Shown: positions 12,504 through 23,843 of the stretch, piece by piece
Position numbering within the stretch: position 1 is the first letter of the stretch
Layout: the number at the start of each line of letters is the position of its first letter
Assembly (NCBI GenBank): GCA_026261815.1
Contig: JAMPIT010000230.1
Location: forward strand, 37,842,501-37,906,500
Source: Monarcha castaneiventris obscurior
Lineage: Eukaryota > Chordata > Aves > Passeriformes > Monarchidae
Length of the DNA: 64,000 bases
Reading direction: 5' to 3'
Program-made: the position numbers and the translations under genes
Notes under the pieces: model-generated
What the model was told of the DNA's origin: nothing
What the model saw: only the letters and a program-made list of their open reading frames with translations
The model's database searches: none

Positions 12504-13140
12504 AACTGCTGCAGAGAGCTGAAGAAATTCTCTGCTGAAGCTTTTTCAGCATCCATATGTGCTCATGATATGAGCTGAGCTTGAAACGTGCCAGGAGCAA
12601 ACTGTGCAAAGTCCTTTGTGACCTGAACAGAGGCTGAGACTTCAGTGGAGAAAACAAGGGCTGATACCTGAGCTCAGATATACTTTGTAGTGCCTAAACT
12701 TCATTAAGGCACTGCTGCTATGCTGTGTTCCTGCCATTTGGTGGGATCTGGCTGTGGCAGCTCATCTGGGGGGAGCAATCAAGAAACATGAGATTCTTTG
12801 AGGTGACACAATTTTTCCTTTGATCTCTTGGGCCTGTAGTTTGAACTGCAGAGTGGAGGAATCAGCCAAAAAGTGCCTTTGCCAGGAAACGGTGAGCATC
12901 AGATACCTTCTGATGAGAAATTAAGCTCTTTTCTGCTCATACAACTTGAGAAATTGTGTGATCTCAATTAGGATTAGTCCCACAAATACACCTCTCATTT
13001 GTGGAAGGAGAAGTTCCACTGCAATAAACATTGTTAGCAGATAGCAGCTGACACTCGAGTTCCAGACTTCCTTGTGAGATAATGTATGATATTTGCAAAA
13101 AGTACTGTTGTAGTCCTTTACCTTTCCCAAGAAGTTCTAG
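12504..13140. other. Unassigned DNA next to the LTR-like segment
   Basis: No repeat is recognised. A plus-strand block from 12840 follows a pyrimidine-containing stretch ending CCTGTAG and stays open for 43 codons to a TAG at 12969-12971, with a GTGAGC donor-like site at 12892. The minus strand of 12921-13130 is also open for 69 codons. The two overlapping readings cannot both be meaningful and neither matches a family I know. Confidence 0.35.
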
Positions 13141-13292
13141 TACGAAATTAAAGAGATTGTTTTGAGAAGAAATATCTTCGGCATAGGTACTGACAAAGTA
13201 CTTGCAGGGAATACCTGTGCAGAGCTTGTTCCAGTTGCAAGTGAAGATGTACCTAGAAAGGAAAAGCAGCTCTTGGTCTTATTTCTCTCCAG
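13141..13292 (+). other. Exon-like block (152 bp) with acceptor and donor
   Basis: The sequence before 13141 is a pyrimidine-rich run ending in TTCTAG, a plausible splice acceptor, and 13291-13298 reads AG|GTAAAG, a good donor. Between them one frame is open for 50 codons, including NIFGIGTDKVLAGNTCAELV. The frame is closed immediately outside on both sides (TAG before, TAA in the intron-side GTAA). The peptide is not recognised and no phase-compatible neighbouring exon was found; the 12840 block ends in an incompatible phase. Confidence 0.2.
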
Positions 13293-13318
13293 GTAAAGAT
13301 TCAGCTGGATTTGCAGGC

Positions 13319-13339
13319 TTTTTTTTTTTTTTTTTTTTT
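13319..13339. repeat. Poly-T tract (21 bases)
   Basis: The longest homopolymer run in the window. It is not adjacent to any recognisable element on the strand where it would be a poly(A) tail. Confidence 0.95.
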
Positions 13340-15104
13340 AGATTAGCTAATACTTGCATATGATTCTGTTATCATGTGCACTTTGGAAATGTGATTCACC
13401 TGAATATCTGAGGAGGGATATGTGTTGAGTGATGTACTTGCATAGGGTTTCGAGGAATTACTGGTACTTTTCTGTACTGTTGAAATGTGCAGATGGTTTT
13501 GGGGAGTTCTGGACAAGCTCTTGTTATGACTAAGAGTAAGGCTACTGTTATTGATATCTGCATATACATCTGTCTGCTCTAGACCAGATTTTGTGTGGCA
13601 TCAGTTTTTGTCTCTAATTGAATGTTTGCAGCTTTTTCAGAAATCTAAATTTCTGATTTTGAGCATGCCTGTAGGAGCTGCCTTGGCTTTCCCTTCCATT
13701 TTGTGTTTAACATGTATTAGAGGCAAGAGAGATAAATGGTCACTTTTATGAATGCTTTGTGGTCCCTTTTAAAATACCCTCTGAAAGTACAGTTCCTGGA
13801 AAACTGCAGTTTCCCTGTTCAGATTTGTATTATTTTCATTCATGTTCTTGTGGTGATTGTAAACAAAGGTCTTGGTTTTATTCCTTTTTTTTCCCTGGTT
13901 TCATGTTGCATGCAAGCAAGAGTGGATGTGTCTGTTCTGGTTTTTTTCTGATGTCTGATACACAACTTGGTTGGTTTGTTTTTGTTTTTTATAGCAAGAT
14001 GTCAGCATAACATCCCAACAATATGTGCATATGTGTTATATTGACCTCTCTGTGGCTGAGCTATGAAAGTCTGATCTTGACATTATTTATATACTTAACC
14101 TTAGGGTCCTGAGCAAACATAGAGGCTTGATGGATAATACTGGCAAATGTTAAAATCAGTGCTCTTCCCAACATATGTTCCTATTGAACAAAACCTTGTT
14201 GCTGTTGTTGGGTTTTTTTTTTCCTTCCCGTACTGACTTTATTGCTATTTCTAAGAATATGCAGACCACTCACTATTTAAACAGTCTAGCTTATTAAAGT
14301 AGACCAATTTCACTTGAGGACTGAAATTATGACTCTTCCATATGATCTAATTAAGAGTTTGCTGACTTGGAAGACAATATTTGCCACATAATTTATTATT
14401 TGTCATATGGTAACCTTGAAGTTAGTGGGGTTGTGTTGGTAGCTATAGCATCAAGAAGTCACAGTACCCTACAGTGTTCTTTTGATATGATGATAAACTG
14501 CATTAGTCATAAATGCTGATACTTAGAAAATAGCATTTATTCCCAAGCTTCTCAGTTGCTCTTAAGTATTTACTTTTTGAGTATTATTGGCTTCAAGGAG
14601 CATTAACAAAATGATGATTATATGTTGGTTTAAAGGCTATGAATGTTTATTACTGCAAGCAGAATGACTTTGATTTATTCTTGAAATCACTGGTAGTAAT
14701 TTGGAACACCACACTTAAACATATGCTCTAACTGATGCTTCCCTTGGTAGCTCAGTCAGAAGTGGAATTTTTCTGTATTTCTGCATTTCTAGGGGTCTCA
14801 AGTGTGAACTACTCGCAAGGCTCTACCCATACCTTATGTGTGCACACATCAGACAGATATAATGCTTTACTCTTTTCTTTATTGAAGATAGGTAGTAACA
14901 TGAATTGGCACAAGTGTTTTAAATTTGGACTATTATGCAAAGAACAGAGCAATATGAAAATCTTAAATAGTGCCTGACTTCTGTTCTTAGCACCTGCTGG
15001 CCTCCTCCATTGGTCTACTATTGTGAGTGTTGAATTGGTACAGTAAAAGGGAAAAAAAAGCTATGTGTTTTTAGATCTATTTTACAGCTGAGTGATACAG
15101 TTCT
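13340..15104. other. Unique-looking non-coding DNA
   Basis: No gene or repeat seen. Overlapping plus-strand frames around 13736-14010 are T-rich, hydrophobic by composition only, and were set aside. Confidence 0.55.
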
Positions 15105-15290
15105 GAACAGATTAAAGAAAAAAAAGGGTGAGGGGGAAACAGCATGGATTTACCAAGAGCAAAGCATCTGACCAATCTTCTGTGGTGAAACAACTAGGCC
15201 TGTGGACAAGGGAGGAGTGGAGGTTGTCATTTACCTTGTCTTTAGCAACACTTCTGATGTGGTGTCCTGCAATATTCGTGCACCCATGTT
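15105..15290 (+). mobile_element. CR1 LINE fragment, ORF2 reverse-transcriptase region
   Basis: On the plus strand the text follows the CR1 ORF2 region that starts the reverse transcriptase palm. The peptide GFTKSK, then DNA resembling the CTGACCAATCT, GTGGACAAGGG and GTCATTTACCTTG segments, appears in the expected order and spacing. The frame is broken by stops and indels, and none of the later catalytic motifs is preserved. Similarity fades after about 15290; a degraded continuation toward 15420 is possible. It is an old, 5'- and 3'-incomplete copy. Confidence 0.6.
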
Positions 15291-15654
15291 GAGGGCAGGT
15301 GCTTAAATAGATGCATAAATAAAATCTGATTGGGTGATCAGGCCTGGGAGCAATATCCAGGTAGGTCTGTAGCCTGCCTAAGCTGACTCTGAGTGGAGTG
15401 GTACTCCTGAATTTTCCTGTGATTCCTATGACTTCTTGCAATGAAATCAAGATCTACATGAAATATGGCTTTCCTGTAGAATATTTTAGAAAATGCTTCT
15501 GTTTATTTAGGAGCTTGACAGACTTTGTTTTAAGATTCAGGAGGAGTTCTTTAATCTCTCCAAAGAAATTAATAGATATCCATTTGAAATTCAGGGGGAC
15601 TGAAGTTTAGTATATCGCTAAGTACAAACAACAGAAAAGTTTTCACTAACTGAG
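15291..15654. other. Spacer between two oppositely oriented CR1 fragments
   Basis: No confident feature. The left part may be a heavily mutated continuation of the plus-strand CR1 fragment; the rest looks unique. Confidence 0.4.
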
Positions 15655-15937
15655 ATGCTCAGGGCCCCATCCAGCCTAGCCTTGAACACTGCCAGGGATG
15701 GGGGCATCCAGAATTTCCCTGGGCAACCTGTTCCAGTGCCTCACCACTCTCAGAGTAAAGAATTCCTTCCTGGTATCTAATCTAAACCTCCCCTCTTTCA
15801 GTTTGAAGCTGTTCCACCTTGCCCGATCATGCCCTCGCAAAAAGTCTCTTCTCATCTTTTTGTAGGCTCCCTTCAGGTGTATGAATACCACAACATGATA
15901 TCCCAATCCTTCCCTATTCCAGATGTCCAACCTGTTT
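15655..15937 (-). mobile_element. CR1 LINE 3' fragment with open ORF2 C-terminus
   Basis: The plus strand shows the familiar inverse CR1 3' text (CATCCAGCCTAGCCTTGAAC, then CTGGGCAACCTGTTCCAGTG). On the minus strand the last part of ORF2 is still open over 15930-15676 and reads RKEFFTLRVVRHWNRLP followed by REILDAP, the conserved C-terminal end of CR1 ORF2. The outermost 3' part, with the short terminal repeat usual in CR1, is missing on the left, and the 5' side is truncated near 15937, as is usual for this family. The unbroken 84-codon frame suggests a more recent insertion than the other copies here, but it is only a fragment and cannot encode reverse transcriptase. Confidence 0.9.
15676..15930 (-). 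pseudogene. CR1 ORF2 C-terminal remnant, in frame
   Basis: This is the open part of the CR1 fragment above, about 84 codons. It covers the basic, Trp/Asn-containing C-terminal segment that follows the reverse transcriptase domain (key residues RVVRHWNRLPRE). The family protein is roughly 900 to 1000 residues, so over 90 % is missing. The initiating Met in this frame is not a natural start; the segment is the tail of a longer frame lost by 5' truncation. No host function is implied. Confidence 0.85.
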
Positions 15938-18900
15938 TTTAAAAGTGCAAGTTTAGTGACAGTACAATGACAAAAGCTTTAACCCCAGGATCCTTTTCCA
16001 GCTTCCCTCAGAAGCATCAACACTTGCTATATTAGCAGTAGACTTGCTGCTATCTCTGCCTGCAGTGGCCTGGTCTATTAGCCTAGCTGAAGTTCTGATG
16101 GCTAAATCTGAGTTTACTCTTGACAATGAGCACATTTTTGGGACATTGGTAATTATCCAGTATGAGCTAATTTGATCTTAAGGGCATGAGAGCAGTAAAG
16201 ATGATATTCATCAGAAAGGTGTAATTCAAGCTGCTCTCATAGCTGCTTTCTGTCTCTATGGGTGATAACACTAGTCTTATATGGCAACATTATCTAGGAA
16301 ATTTCCTATTAGGCTTAATCCTGTTTTGAATATATTTACAAGAGTGTTCTGTCCCCAGCATTTCTGTATGTCTGTTCTGGGTTAGAAATTCAACCTCTCT
16401 CACAGGAGGGTGCTTGCTTCTTACCCAATAACAGTGTTATTTTGGCTCCATCTCTTTGGCTGCCTATGCACCCCAGAAGGTGCTGTACAATATAGGAATG
16501 GCAGTGTCTTACTAGAGCAAGATCCTGAGTTGTTAGGGGAAATAGCATTAAAATATCTTAATGTTGAAAGAGGGTTGATTGTCTCTCTTAGCCCCTGCAA
16601 TACCATTTCTGCAAAATATTGACAGTCTGTAGCACCAACTCATAAATAGAGAAGCAGCCACTTTTTTGTTTTGGTTTGCTCACTGCATAAATCAAACAGA
16701 GCCTTTAAGGAAGTATAACAAATAATGATAATCCCATTGTTACAAATTTTATGCTGCTGAATAAAAGGAGAGAAACTTAATATGAAACCTATGGAAACAC
16801 AAAATTATAAAAGCAGGTATTTGACTCTGGAAATTGTTCCCAGTTATTCTCATCACTGGGGATTTATTCCTAGGTTGTATTTCACCTTTAAACATGTGAC
16901 TGCTGTTTTTCTTGAAACTGAGATCTACTCACTTTCATCTGAAGGCCGATTTTGTCCTTCTTGGATTTTAGCAAGTATATGATGCTCTGGTAGCTGAATT
17001 TTAAATGGCTTCCTGTGATGAGCATTACAGGCTCCTGTGAGAAGAGACTTGAGCAGCTGAAGCTTGGCAAGCCCCAGTGGATCCTGTTAGAGATCAGAGG
17101 AGAAACCCACAAGCAAGGACATGGAGTAAACAGCGATACATCTGTCAGCAGGCAGCGGATCAAATCCATACTCTCAGTGCAGCTGGGCATGAAAGAAAAT
17201 ACTCAAATTGTTATTTCACCTACCTTGTGCCTTGCAGCCTCTTGTAAAAAAAAATGGCCATACTTTTGGATTTAGGCTGCCTTGTAAATGAGAGATCACT
17301 CTGAGTGAATGAGTGATATGGATATTGGTACATTGGCTTGCAATGTGTCTTCTTTGGCAGTCTCTGGAAGAAATGGGACCAATGCTCTCTTCAATCAGTT
17401 GGGTTTTCTGTACTAGAATAAAGCCAAAGTCAAGAAATAGAATTGTTCAATGAAAAGTACAGTAAGAGAGCTCTTTTCACTATAAGGATGTTGAATTTTT
17501 ATTTGTTTTTAATGAGAAGTAAATTCTGAGAGGAATGAAAAATGTTCAATTAATATTTATTTTCTGAACTAGTCTCACTTTTTTTTTGTTTAAGAAATTG
17601 GAATTATGTCTGATTTTTTAATTCTGAGTGGTGAAAATAGGAAAAGATACCTGAGAGATTTTACGCTTATATAATTCTTAAAATTTTTTACAGTAATATT
17701 TAGTCAACAACCATATAATAACTTAATAAAACTTAAGAGTTGGCATTTCATTCTAGGCATTGCATTATGTGCAAATGTAATATCTTTTTATGATTATTTC
17801 TTCAGAGTCTAACTAGAAGTGCTCCAAAGAGAACAGAACAAAACAAGGAAAACTAGTAACGGGTCCTGCTGGTACTCATGCCAGCTGGAGGAAGGGAGTA
17901 GAGACCCTAGCACATGGGTATCCCTTGGCAGGCTACACTGCTGAAAGAGGGTAGGATGCTGCTCAGTTGCACTTCTGCAGCCAAAAGTAGTTCCCTTCTT
18001 TTGAGTAGAGCAGACATTAAGTGCATGTTAATTTGGTGCTTGATAAACAAGTTAATTGTTCAGGGCTAGTTTTGCCCTTTGTAAATTGGGAAGCTCCTAA
18101 GACTGGACCTAGAAGCATTTCTGGTGGAAGTTGCATTTCTTTCTGACATTAATCTTAGGTCTGAACTGCTTGGCAAAAAGATTTGTTCCAGCCTCAACTG
18201 AATGCAGAGAGTATCCCAGGCTGTGCCTACGTTAGGGGTTTGCTCAGAGCAGCAGTGCTGCTCTGAAGCAAGTCTGCTAAGCCTGCCTGCTCACAAGGCA
18301 CTGGCTTGATTTGTGACTCTGTAGCACATGGATTACATCTTTGATGGACAGCAGACTAGGAGGCCAAGAAAATGATGTTATGAAACTGATATTGCCACAT
18401 AGAGGATGGACAAAGCAAGACCCCAGCACCAATTGTCTTGTGTGAATGCTGAAGTATAACTCAGTCACTGCCTGCCTGGGCCACGCAGGGAATAGCATTC
18501 CACTGTAGCTCTAAAGCACTTCAGTGGTGAAAGTGGAAGTTGCTGCATAAATGCATATGCAAAACGTTCATCATAGAACAGATGGATGAATGACACTGTT
18601 TATGTTTTCCTGTTTAGTATCTGTGTATTTAGATTATTTTACAGATGATCAAGTCCTTTAGCAAGAGTCCCTAAGGGTGTTAAAAGGATCAGAAGGATGA
18701 GGGAGAGCTCTCAGCTGCTGTGAGAAGCTCAGAAGAGCCTTGCAGAGATGTGCAATGAGCTGTGGATAGAAATGGCACAAAGACTCAGTACGACCCTCGT
18801 CCCCCTGGCCCCAGCAGGTTTTTGGCCATTTACTTTGGTGGTTGTTCAGAAAATCCCACTTGGGCTGTGATTGTGCTTAGCATCGCTGATGGGGTTTAAT

Positions 18901-20974
18901 AAGTTGTGCTTTTCACTGTCTCAGGAAAGTTATTTACTTCTGGGAGAGTGTTTGGGTTCATGTGGTGCCACAGTTCAGCCATCAAGAACTGGAGGTACAA
19001 ACTAGTTCCCCATGTAGGAATAGGGAAGTGCTTAAACCTAAGGTGTGGCTAATCTACAGCCTGGCTAATCTGTTATGGAGAGCAGCAGTCACCGGAGTTG
19101 GGTTTTGGTGTGGCTCTTTCTTTGTGTCTTTCTGGTACTGAATTTAGCTTAGTTACTCTTGCCGGTGTAATGTGGCTGGGTAAGAAAAACCTTAAAAAAA
19201 CCAACTCAAAATACCAGTCTGTGTGAGTGAAACTTGCAGAGTTAAGTAAGAAGTGTGTTGTAGTTAGAGCTGTAAACAAGATTATATTGCTTTTACTCCC
19301 AAATATTAATGCCTGAAAAATTTCTACAGAGACTAATGTTCTGCAGGATATGATGCATGAGATCTAGAAGTAATGACAATGAAGAAATTACTGAATTTTT
19401 CTGTAATGGGAAAATGAATCTATAAAGATGTTGTTTTTGAGTTACATTTGCACAGCTTCTACCTTTAAGCTGAGAGAAAACTTGTTCAAGAGCTTGAATG
19501 CAGTGGGTGGTCTTCTAGGGAGTGTGTGGATGTGACCTCACTCCTAACTTCTTATGCACTGGAAAATAAAATACTTACAGTAACTTTTTGTATTATTATT
19601 AACATAAAACACATTTTGAGTTTTTTGTTTTGGCCTTCCTTGTTCATGATGGAGCTCTTCCATTCGAGGTTTTGATCTTCTCTGCCTACTGCTTTTCTCA
19701 ATTTAATCAGGAGCAGCAACAGACATGCATTACCTTGTTGACATGCCATGAAATCAAGCCTTTGATATGGACAAAGAAATCTAAATTTCTTGAATGATGC
19801 TTTTCTGCAATCAACATTCAAAAGACCTGGCCATACAGTTCAATGTTTCATACGTTTGATGACATCTAGGCATGAAAGGTAGAGCCTGGAAGTTACCCTA
19901 GTGAGGCTTTCACCCATCAATAGCCAGCTGGACCACAGCTCCACGTAGCCAGGGCCAGCACATCCAGGCTCAGCACCTGCCAGCTGAGCAATGGGTGCAC
20001 TGTGGTAATGGGCTCTGAACAAGAAGCTGCTGATGTCAGTCTAAGCCCTTTCAAAATGGATACCTGCCTCCTAGGAAAGAAAATAACCACAGCTGGCATT
20101 AACTGAAGTTCCATTTTGGAACTTTCTATGGAGAAATGCCAAATCAGTCCAGGTACTGAAAAAACCACAGGAGATGAAATGCTGGTGGATCAGTGTGATG
20201 CAGTTAGTGGCACTCCTGTCTGTGGGGATATGCTTTACTCTCCAGCACTGTGAATAAAGGTTGCCGAGTTCTTAAAGAAATTCTGCAAGCATTCAAAAAG
20301 CTTGTTGTTGATAATACTGATGCGGATAAGGATTTGACTGGCCAGGTGTCTATCTGACAATAAAAGATGACTGCCTTTCTCTAAGACTTTCTACACACCT
20401 GTAAGATTACTGCAAAGCAGGGCTGAAGATTTTGTTTTCTATGTGCCCATGTGAAACCACCTGAGAATGTCAGTGTGATGTTATTCGGATAGAACTTTTT
20501 AATTAATAAGAGAAACATGAAAAGCCATCTTTTGGCACACACATAATAATTAGTTTGCAAAACTGTTGCAGTGAGTGCAGAAAGCTGCCAGACTATGTCT
20601 GTTCTGTTAAAGAACCTTAATATTTTGATGCAAGCTCAATGTGTCCAGAGATCTGATAGACCAGCAGCCAGAATAAGTCTAGAGATTAATTTGCTTACCA
20701 TGAGTGCCCCCTGTCCACAGAGCTTTTAGGCAAAAGACAGTCTTTAAGTAGCAAGGATTTCAAATTGCATGGGATTTATGAGCTAAAACCTATGTGTTGA
20801 CTAATGCTTGAAAACAAACTGATAGCCCCTGCATTTTAAGACTATGCTTTCTTTTCTGCAAAGGCCTGTGAAACGCTGACAGGACATCCTGAAACAATTA
20901 GCTGTAACTGTATTAATTGTGTTCTTGTACTGTGTGGGAGCACAGTAAAGGAATATGATCCCATAAATTGTGCC
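15938..20974. other. Unique-looking non-coding DNA
   Basis: No gene is supported. A plus-strand frame at 17015-17275 starts near an acceptor-like TTACAG but has no donor or family match. AT-rich patches with T runs occur around 17500-17720. Confidence 0.55.
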
Positions 20975-21472
20975 CCAAAATTTAAAAAGGATGTTAAGGT
21001 GTTTGAACAAATCTAGAGAAGGGCAGTAATGCTGGTAAAGAAGCTGGAAGGAATGTCCTCTGAGGAGTCGTTTAGGACACTGGGTTTGTCTAGTTTGGAG
21101 GCAAAAGGGTTAAGAAGCCACCTCGCTGCTCTCTACAGCCTCCTGAGAAGAAATGGAGAAGGGAATGCTGGCTGGTCTCTTTTTCTTGGGGTCCTGTACC
21201 AGGATGTGTGGGAATGGCTCAAAGCTGCATCTGTCAGGGGCGGTTTGGACTTAACACAAGGAAACATTTTTTCTCCAAGAGGGTGGTCAAATCCTGGAAC
21301 AGGCTTCTTGGAGATGTGGTGGATGCCCCATGCCAGTCAGCATTTAAGAGGCATTTGGACAATGCCATTAATACCATGCTTTAAGTTGTGGTAGGCCCCA
21401 AAGCTATCAGGTAGTCGGACTAGATGATCATTGTAGCTCCCTTCCAGAGAAATTGTTCTATTCTGTTCTTCC
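20975..21472 (+). mobile_element. CR1 LINE 3' end (about 0.5 kb)
   Basis: This is a plus-strand CR1 3' terminal copy. The C-terminal ORF2 frame is readable as RKHFFSKRVVKSWNRLLGD, then VVDAP, and ends at a TAA at 21382-21384. A 3' UTR of about 90 bases follows, with the typical GGACTAGATGATC and CTCCCTTCCA text, ending in ATTGTTCTATTCTGTTCTT, a decayed form of the short terminal repeat of CR1. The 5' part (20975-21250) has the usual upstream ORF2 text with indels and stops. The element is 5' truncated and inactive. Confidence 0.9.
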
Positions 21473-23793
21473 CCTTTTCCTAGCAGCACATGCAGAGGAA
21501 ATCTCTGATGACATTTCTTCACTGCCCTGCAATAATAGAAGGCACTGAATGGGCAATCATGTCCCATTCTACAAATAGGTTCTGTCACTTTGTGGGGAAA
21601 AAGGCATGTGCCTTCTGATGGGGGTGAGAGTTGTGGTTTCTCTTTAGATAATTTGACCACTTGAAGAAATTGGAAAAAAAGCCGTGTGAAGTGCGGATTT
21701 TGCAAGTCTTCTGTGTTCATCCAGTTTAGCTGTGATTCCACAGGGTGGCTCAGGGCAAATGTCTCAGATCAGCCTGGGGCCTTCAGACCTTGCCTGAGCT
21801 ATGTTGTAGGTTTGCACATCTGTCTCCTGGAGTGGTCTGAGACCTGCAATGAAGAGCTCCTCTCCTGGATGGACCCCTCAGGCCTAGGACACAGCTTGTC
21901 ATGCCTAACTTTAGGGATAACATGGTATAATTATAATACCTTATTCCATTCCCTGTGTTCCCCATGAGTCAAATAATGATGAGACTCTTATTTGCCTGAA
22001 ATGCCAGGAATTTTTCAGTTTCAAATCCACTTTCAGGAACACATGCCACAAAGGTTGCAAGTGGCAACAGTATTTTATTGTCTTTCTCAATCTGCTTCAG
22101 AGCCCATATTCACAAATTAACAAAATGCACATGTGTAGCCAGGAGCAGGCAGATGCATTTGTCAGTGTAGCTTGGAAAAATCTTTGTTTCTTTTCAAAAA
22201 TGAATGACAAGTGCCCAGCTGTGGTTTCTGGTGATGACTCCCACGATCATGCATGCATACATCCGTACCTTCTAGCACCAGGAGAGGTTACTAAAACAAG
22301 GAATCTTGTAGAAGATGGGTTCTTCCAGTTGATACAAAGTTTTGGGGCAAATGAAAAATTCTTTTTTAGGCAGATGAAGAAGAAAACTTCAAAATCACAT
22401 ATGAAAAATCTACTTCTTTTTATTTCCCTTCAGGAAAATTTATATTGCCTATTTTTTACTTCATATAAAACAACACAAAAGCTACAAATTGCATTCTAAA
22501 AAGGTCAGACTTGTTCAGCTTTACAGGAATGTTTTGGTTTTATTTTTCATGAATGAAATCTTGTTTTCTCAAGTGTTGTAGTGCTGTTTGCCATGGAAAT
22601 GTTATTTTGGAAAATGCTGGATTTATCAACAGCTCTAATAACTCTTGCTCCCTGCCTTAGATAGTTGGACTTTTCTCCCATATTGTGTTGTAAAAGTCTC
22701 GTATAATCAAGAAGTTTTACTCGTTAGCAAGCCAAAAATTAAATGCAAATCACAGGAGAAAGCTAATCCAGTATATTTAATTTGGCTAAAAATATCCTTT
22801 TGACTCAGTCTAACAGGTTTTTGTTGTTGCTGTGCTCTTGGGAATGATCTTTCCTTGCTGTTGTTTGTTTTATGCTGCAGGTTTGGATAATATCAGGATA
22901 ATGTACCATGTAAATCAAGGAAATAATCTTAATCTTCTGTCTGGAATATGACAGGTGTTTCTAATTGTAATTAATAACTCATATATTAAACACTCAAATT
23001 AGCTTTGGTTGTTTAAGGTAGAAACTGGTTTCATGTCAATGACCTGAAATTGTGAGGCAGTCTTTCTGAGGATTGGATCATCAGATCTGCCATTAGGCTC
23101 TCATTTCTTTGGTCAGATTATTTTCACAAAATTTCTCCCTGTGTGCATGATTAAATCCCACTGAATTTCTTGTCATCTTGAATTTGGTTTCTTAGGTGAC
23201 ATTAGAATTTTAGCAAGGTTTTGATGTCTAGATAAAATGTTTTGAAGTAGTGTTTTAATTTAATTTCAAAATGCTTCCTATTGTCTAGCCTTAACTATAC
23301 ACATTGCAGTTTCAAATATATGTGACTGGCCCAGAATCTTGAAAGCCCTGGGTTTGCAAGCACCTGAACTTTATCAGCTAGCACAGAATTACATCTTTGC
23401 CTACATGTTCTCTGGTTTAAGAGCAAGCAAAGCCTTTGCCTTACCTCCCACTCCTCCGTGGGGCTGTGTCATGCAGCTGTGGCACAGGCTGTCAGTGGGT
23501 AATGTGAGTCAAATGGAGCTCAGCAGCATTTCACCATTCTGCTTTTTTTGGGGTGGTTTGGCACAAGACTTGCTCTTGAGCAGAAGTCTGTTCGTGTCTG
23601 AAAGGCTGAACTGATGTCCACGTCATTTATGTGAAAATACAGCTACTGACTGGCACCCAACCTTCCAGAGAGATGCCGTAAAGATTAAATTATGGCAGGC
23701 CCATCTATTTCTCATTTCCTTTGTTTTGGTATGGGTGTTAGCAGCTCTTCTTGTGGAAATATTTGTCTTTCTTTCTCAGACTGCAAAACGTTG
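21473..23793. other. Unique-looking non-coding DNA
   Basis: No gene or recognised repeat. The 124-codon frame at 22125-22499 has no recognisable domain, ends in AT-rich sequence, and is treated as chance. Confidence 0.55.
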
Positions 23794-23843
23794 ATTTTTT
23801 TTTGTTTTGTTTTGTTTTTGTTTTTTTTTTTTTGTTTTGTTTC
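23794..23843 (+). repeat. T-rich (TTTTG)n-like simple repeat
   Basis: A run of T blocks separated by single G residues (TTTTG units plus a T13-14 run). On the minus strand it is an A-rich tract, but no retroelement body precedes it. Confidence 0.85.

Noticed and set aside
12921..13130. Minus-strand frame with a hydrophobic stretch beside the LTR, considered as a retroviral env transmembrane remnant
   Set aside because: None of the conserved features of env is visible, and the opposite strand is just as open. The resemblance is compositional only.
12840..13292. Joining the 12840 block to the 13141 block as two exons of one gene
   Set aside because: The first ends one base into a codon and the second opens in phase 0, so splicing them gives an immediate stop.
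15105..15937. Twin-priming (5' inversion) of a single CR1 element
   Set aside because: The plus-strand fragment lies on the 3' side of the minus-strand fragment, the wrong side for a twin-primed inversion.
21029..21394. 121-codon plus-strand frame
   Set aside because: It lies in a CR1 copy but in the wrong frame; the true CR1 ORF2 tail is read in a neighbouring frame and ends at 21384.
22125..22499. 124-codon plus-strand frame
   Set aside because: No family resemblance, and its C-terminal third comes from AT-rich DNA. Treated as chance.
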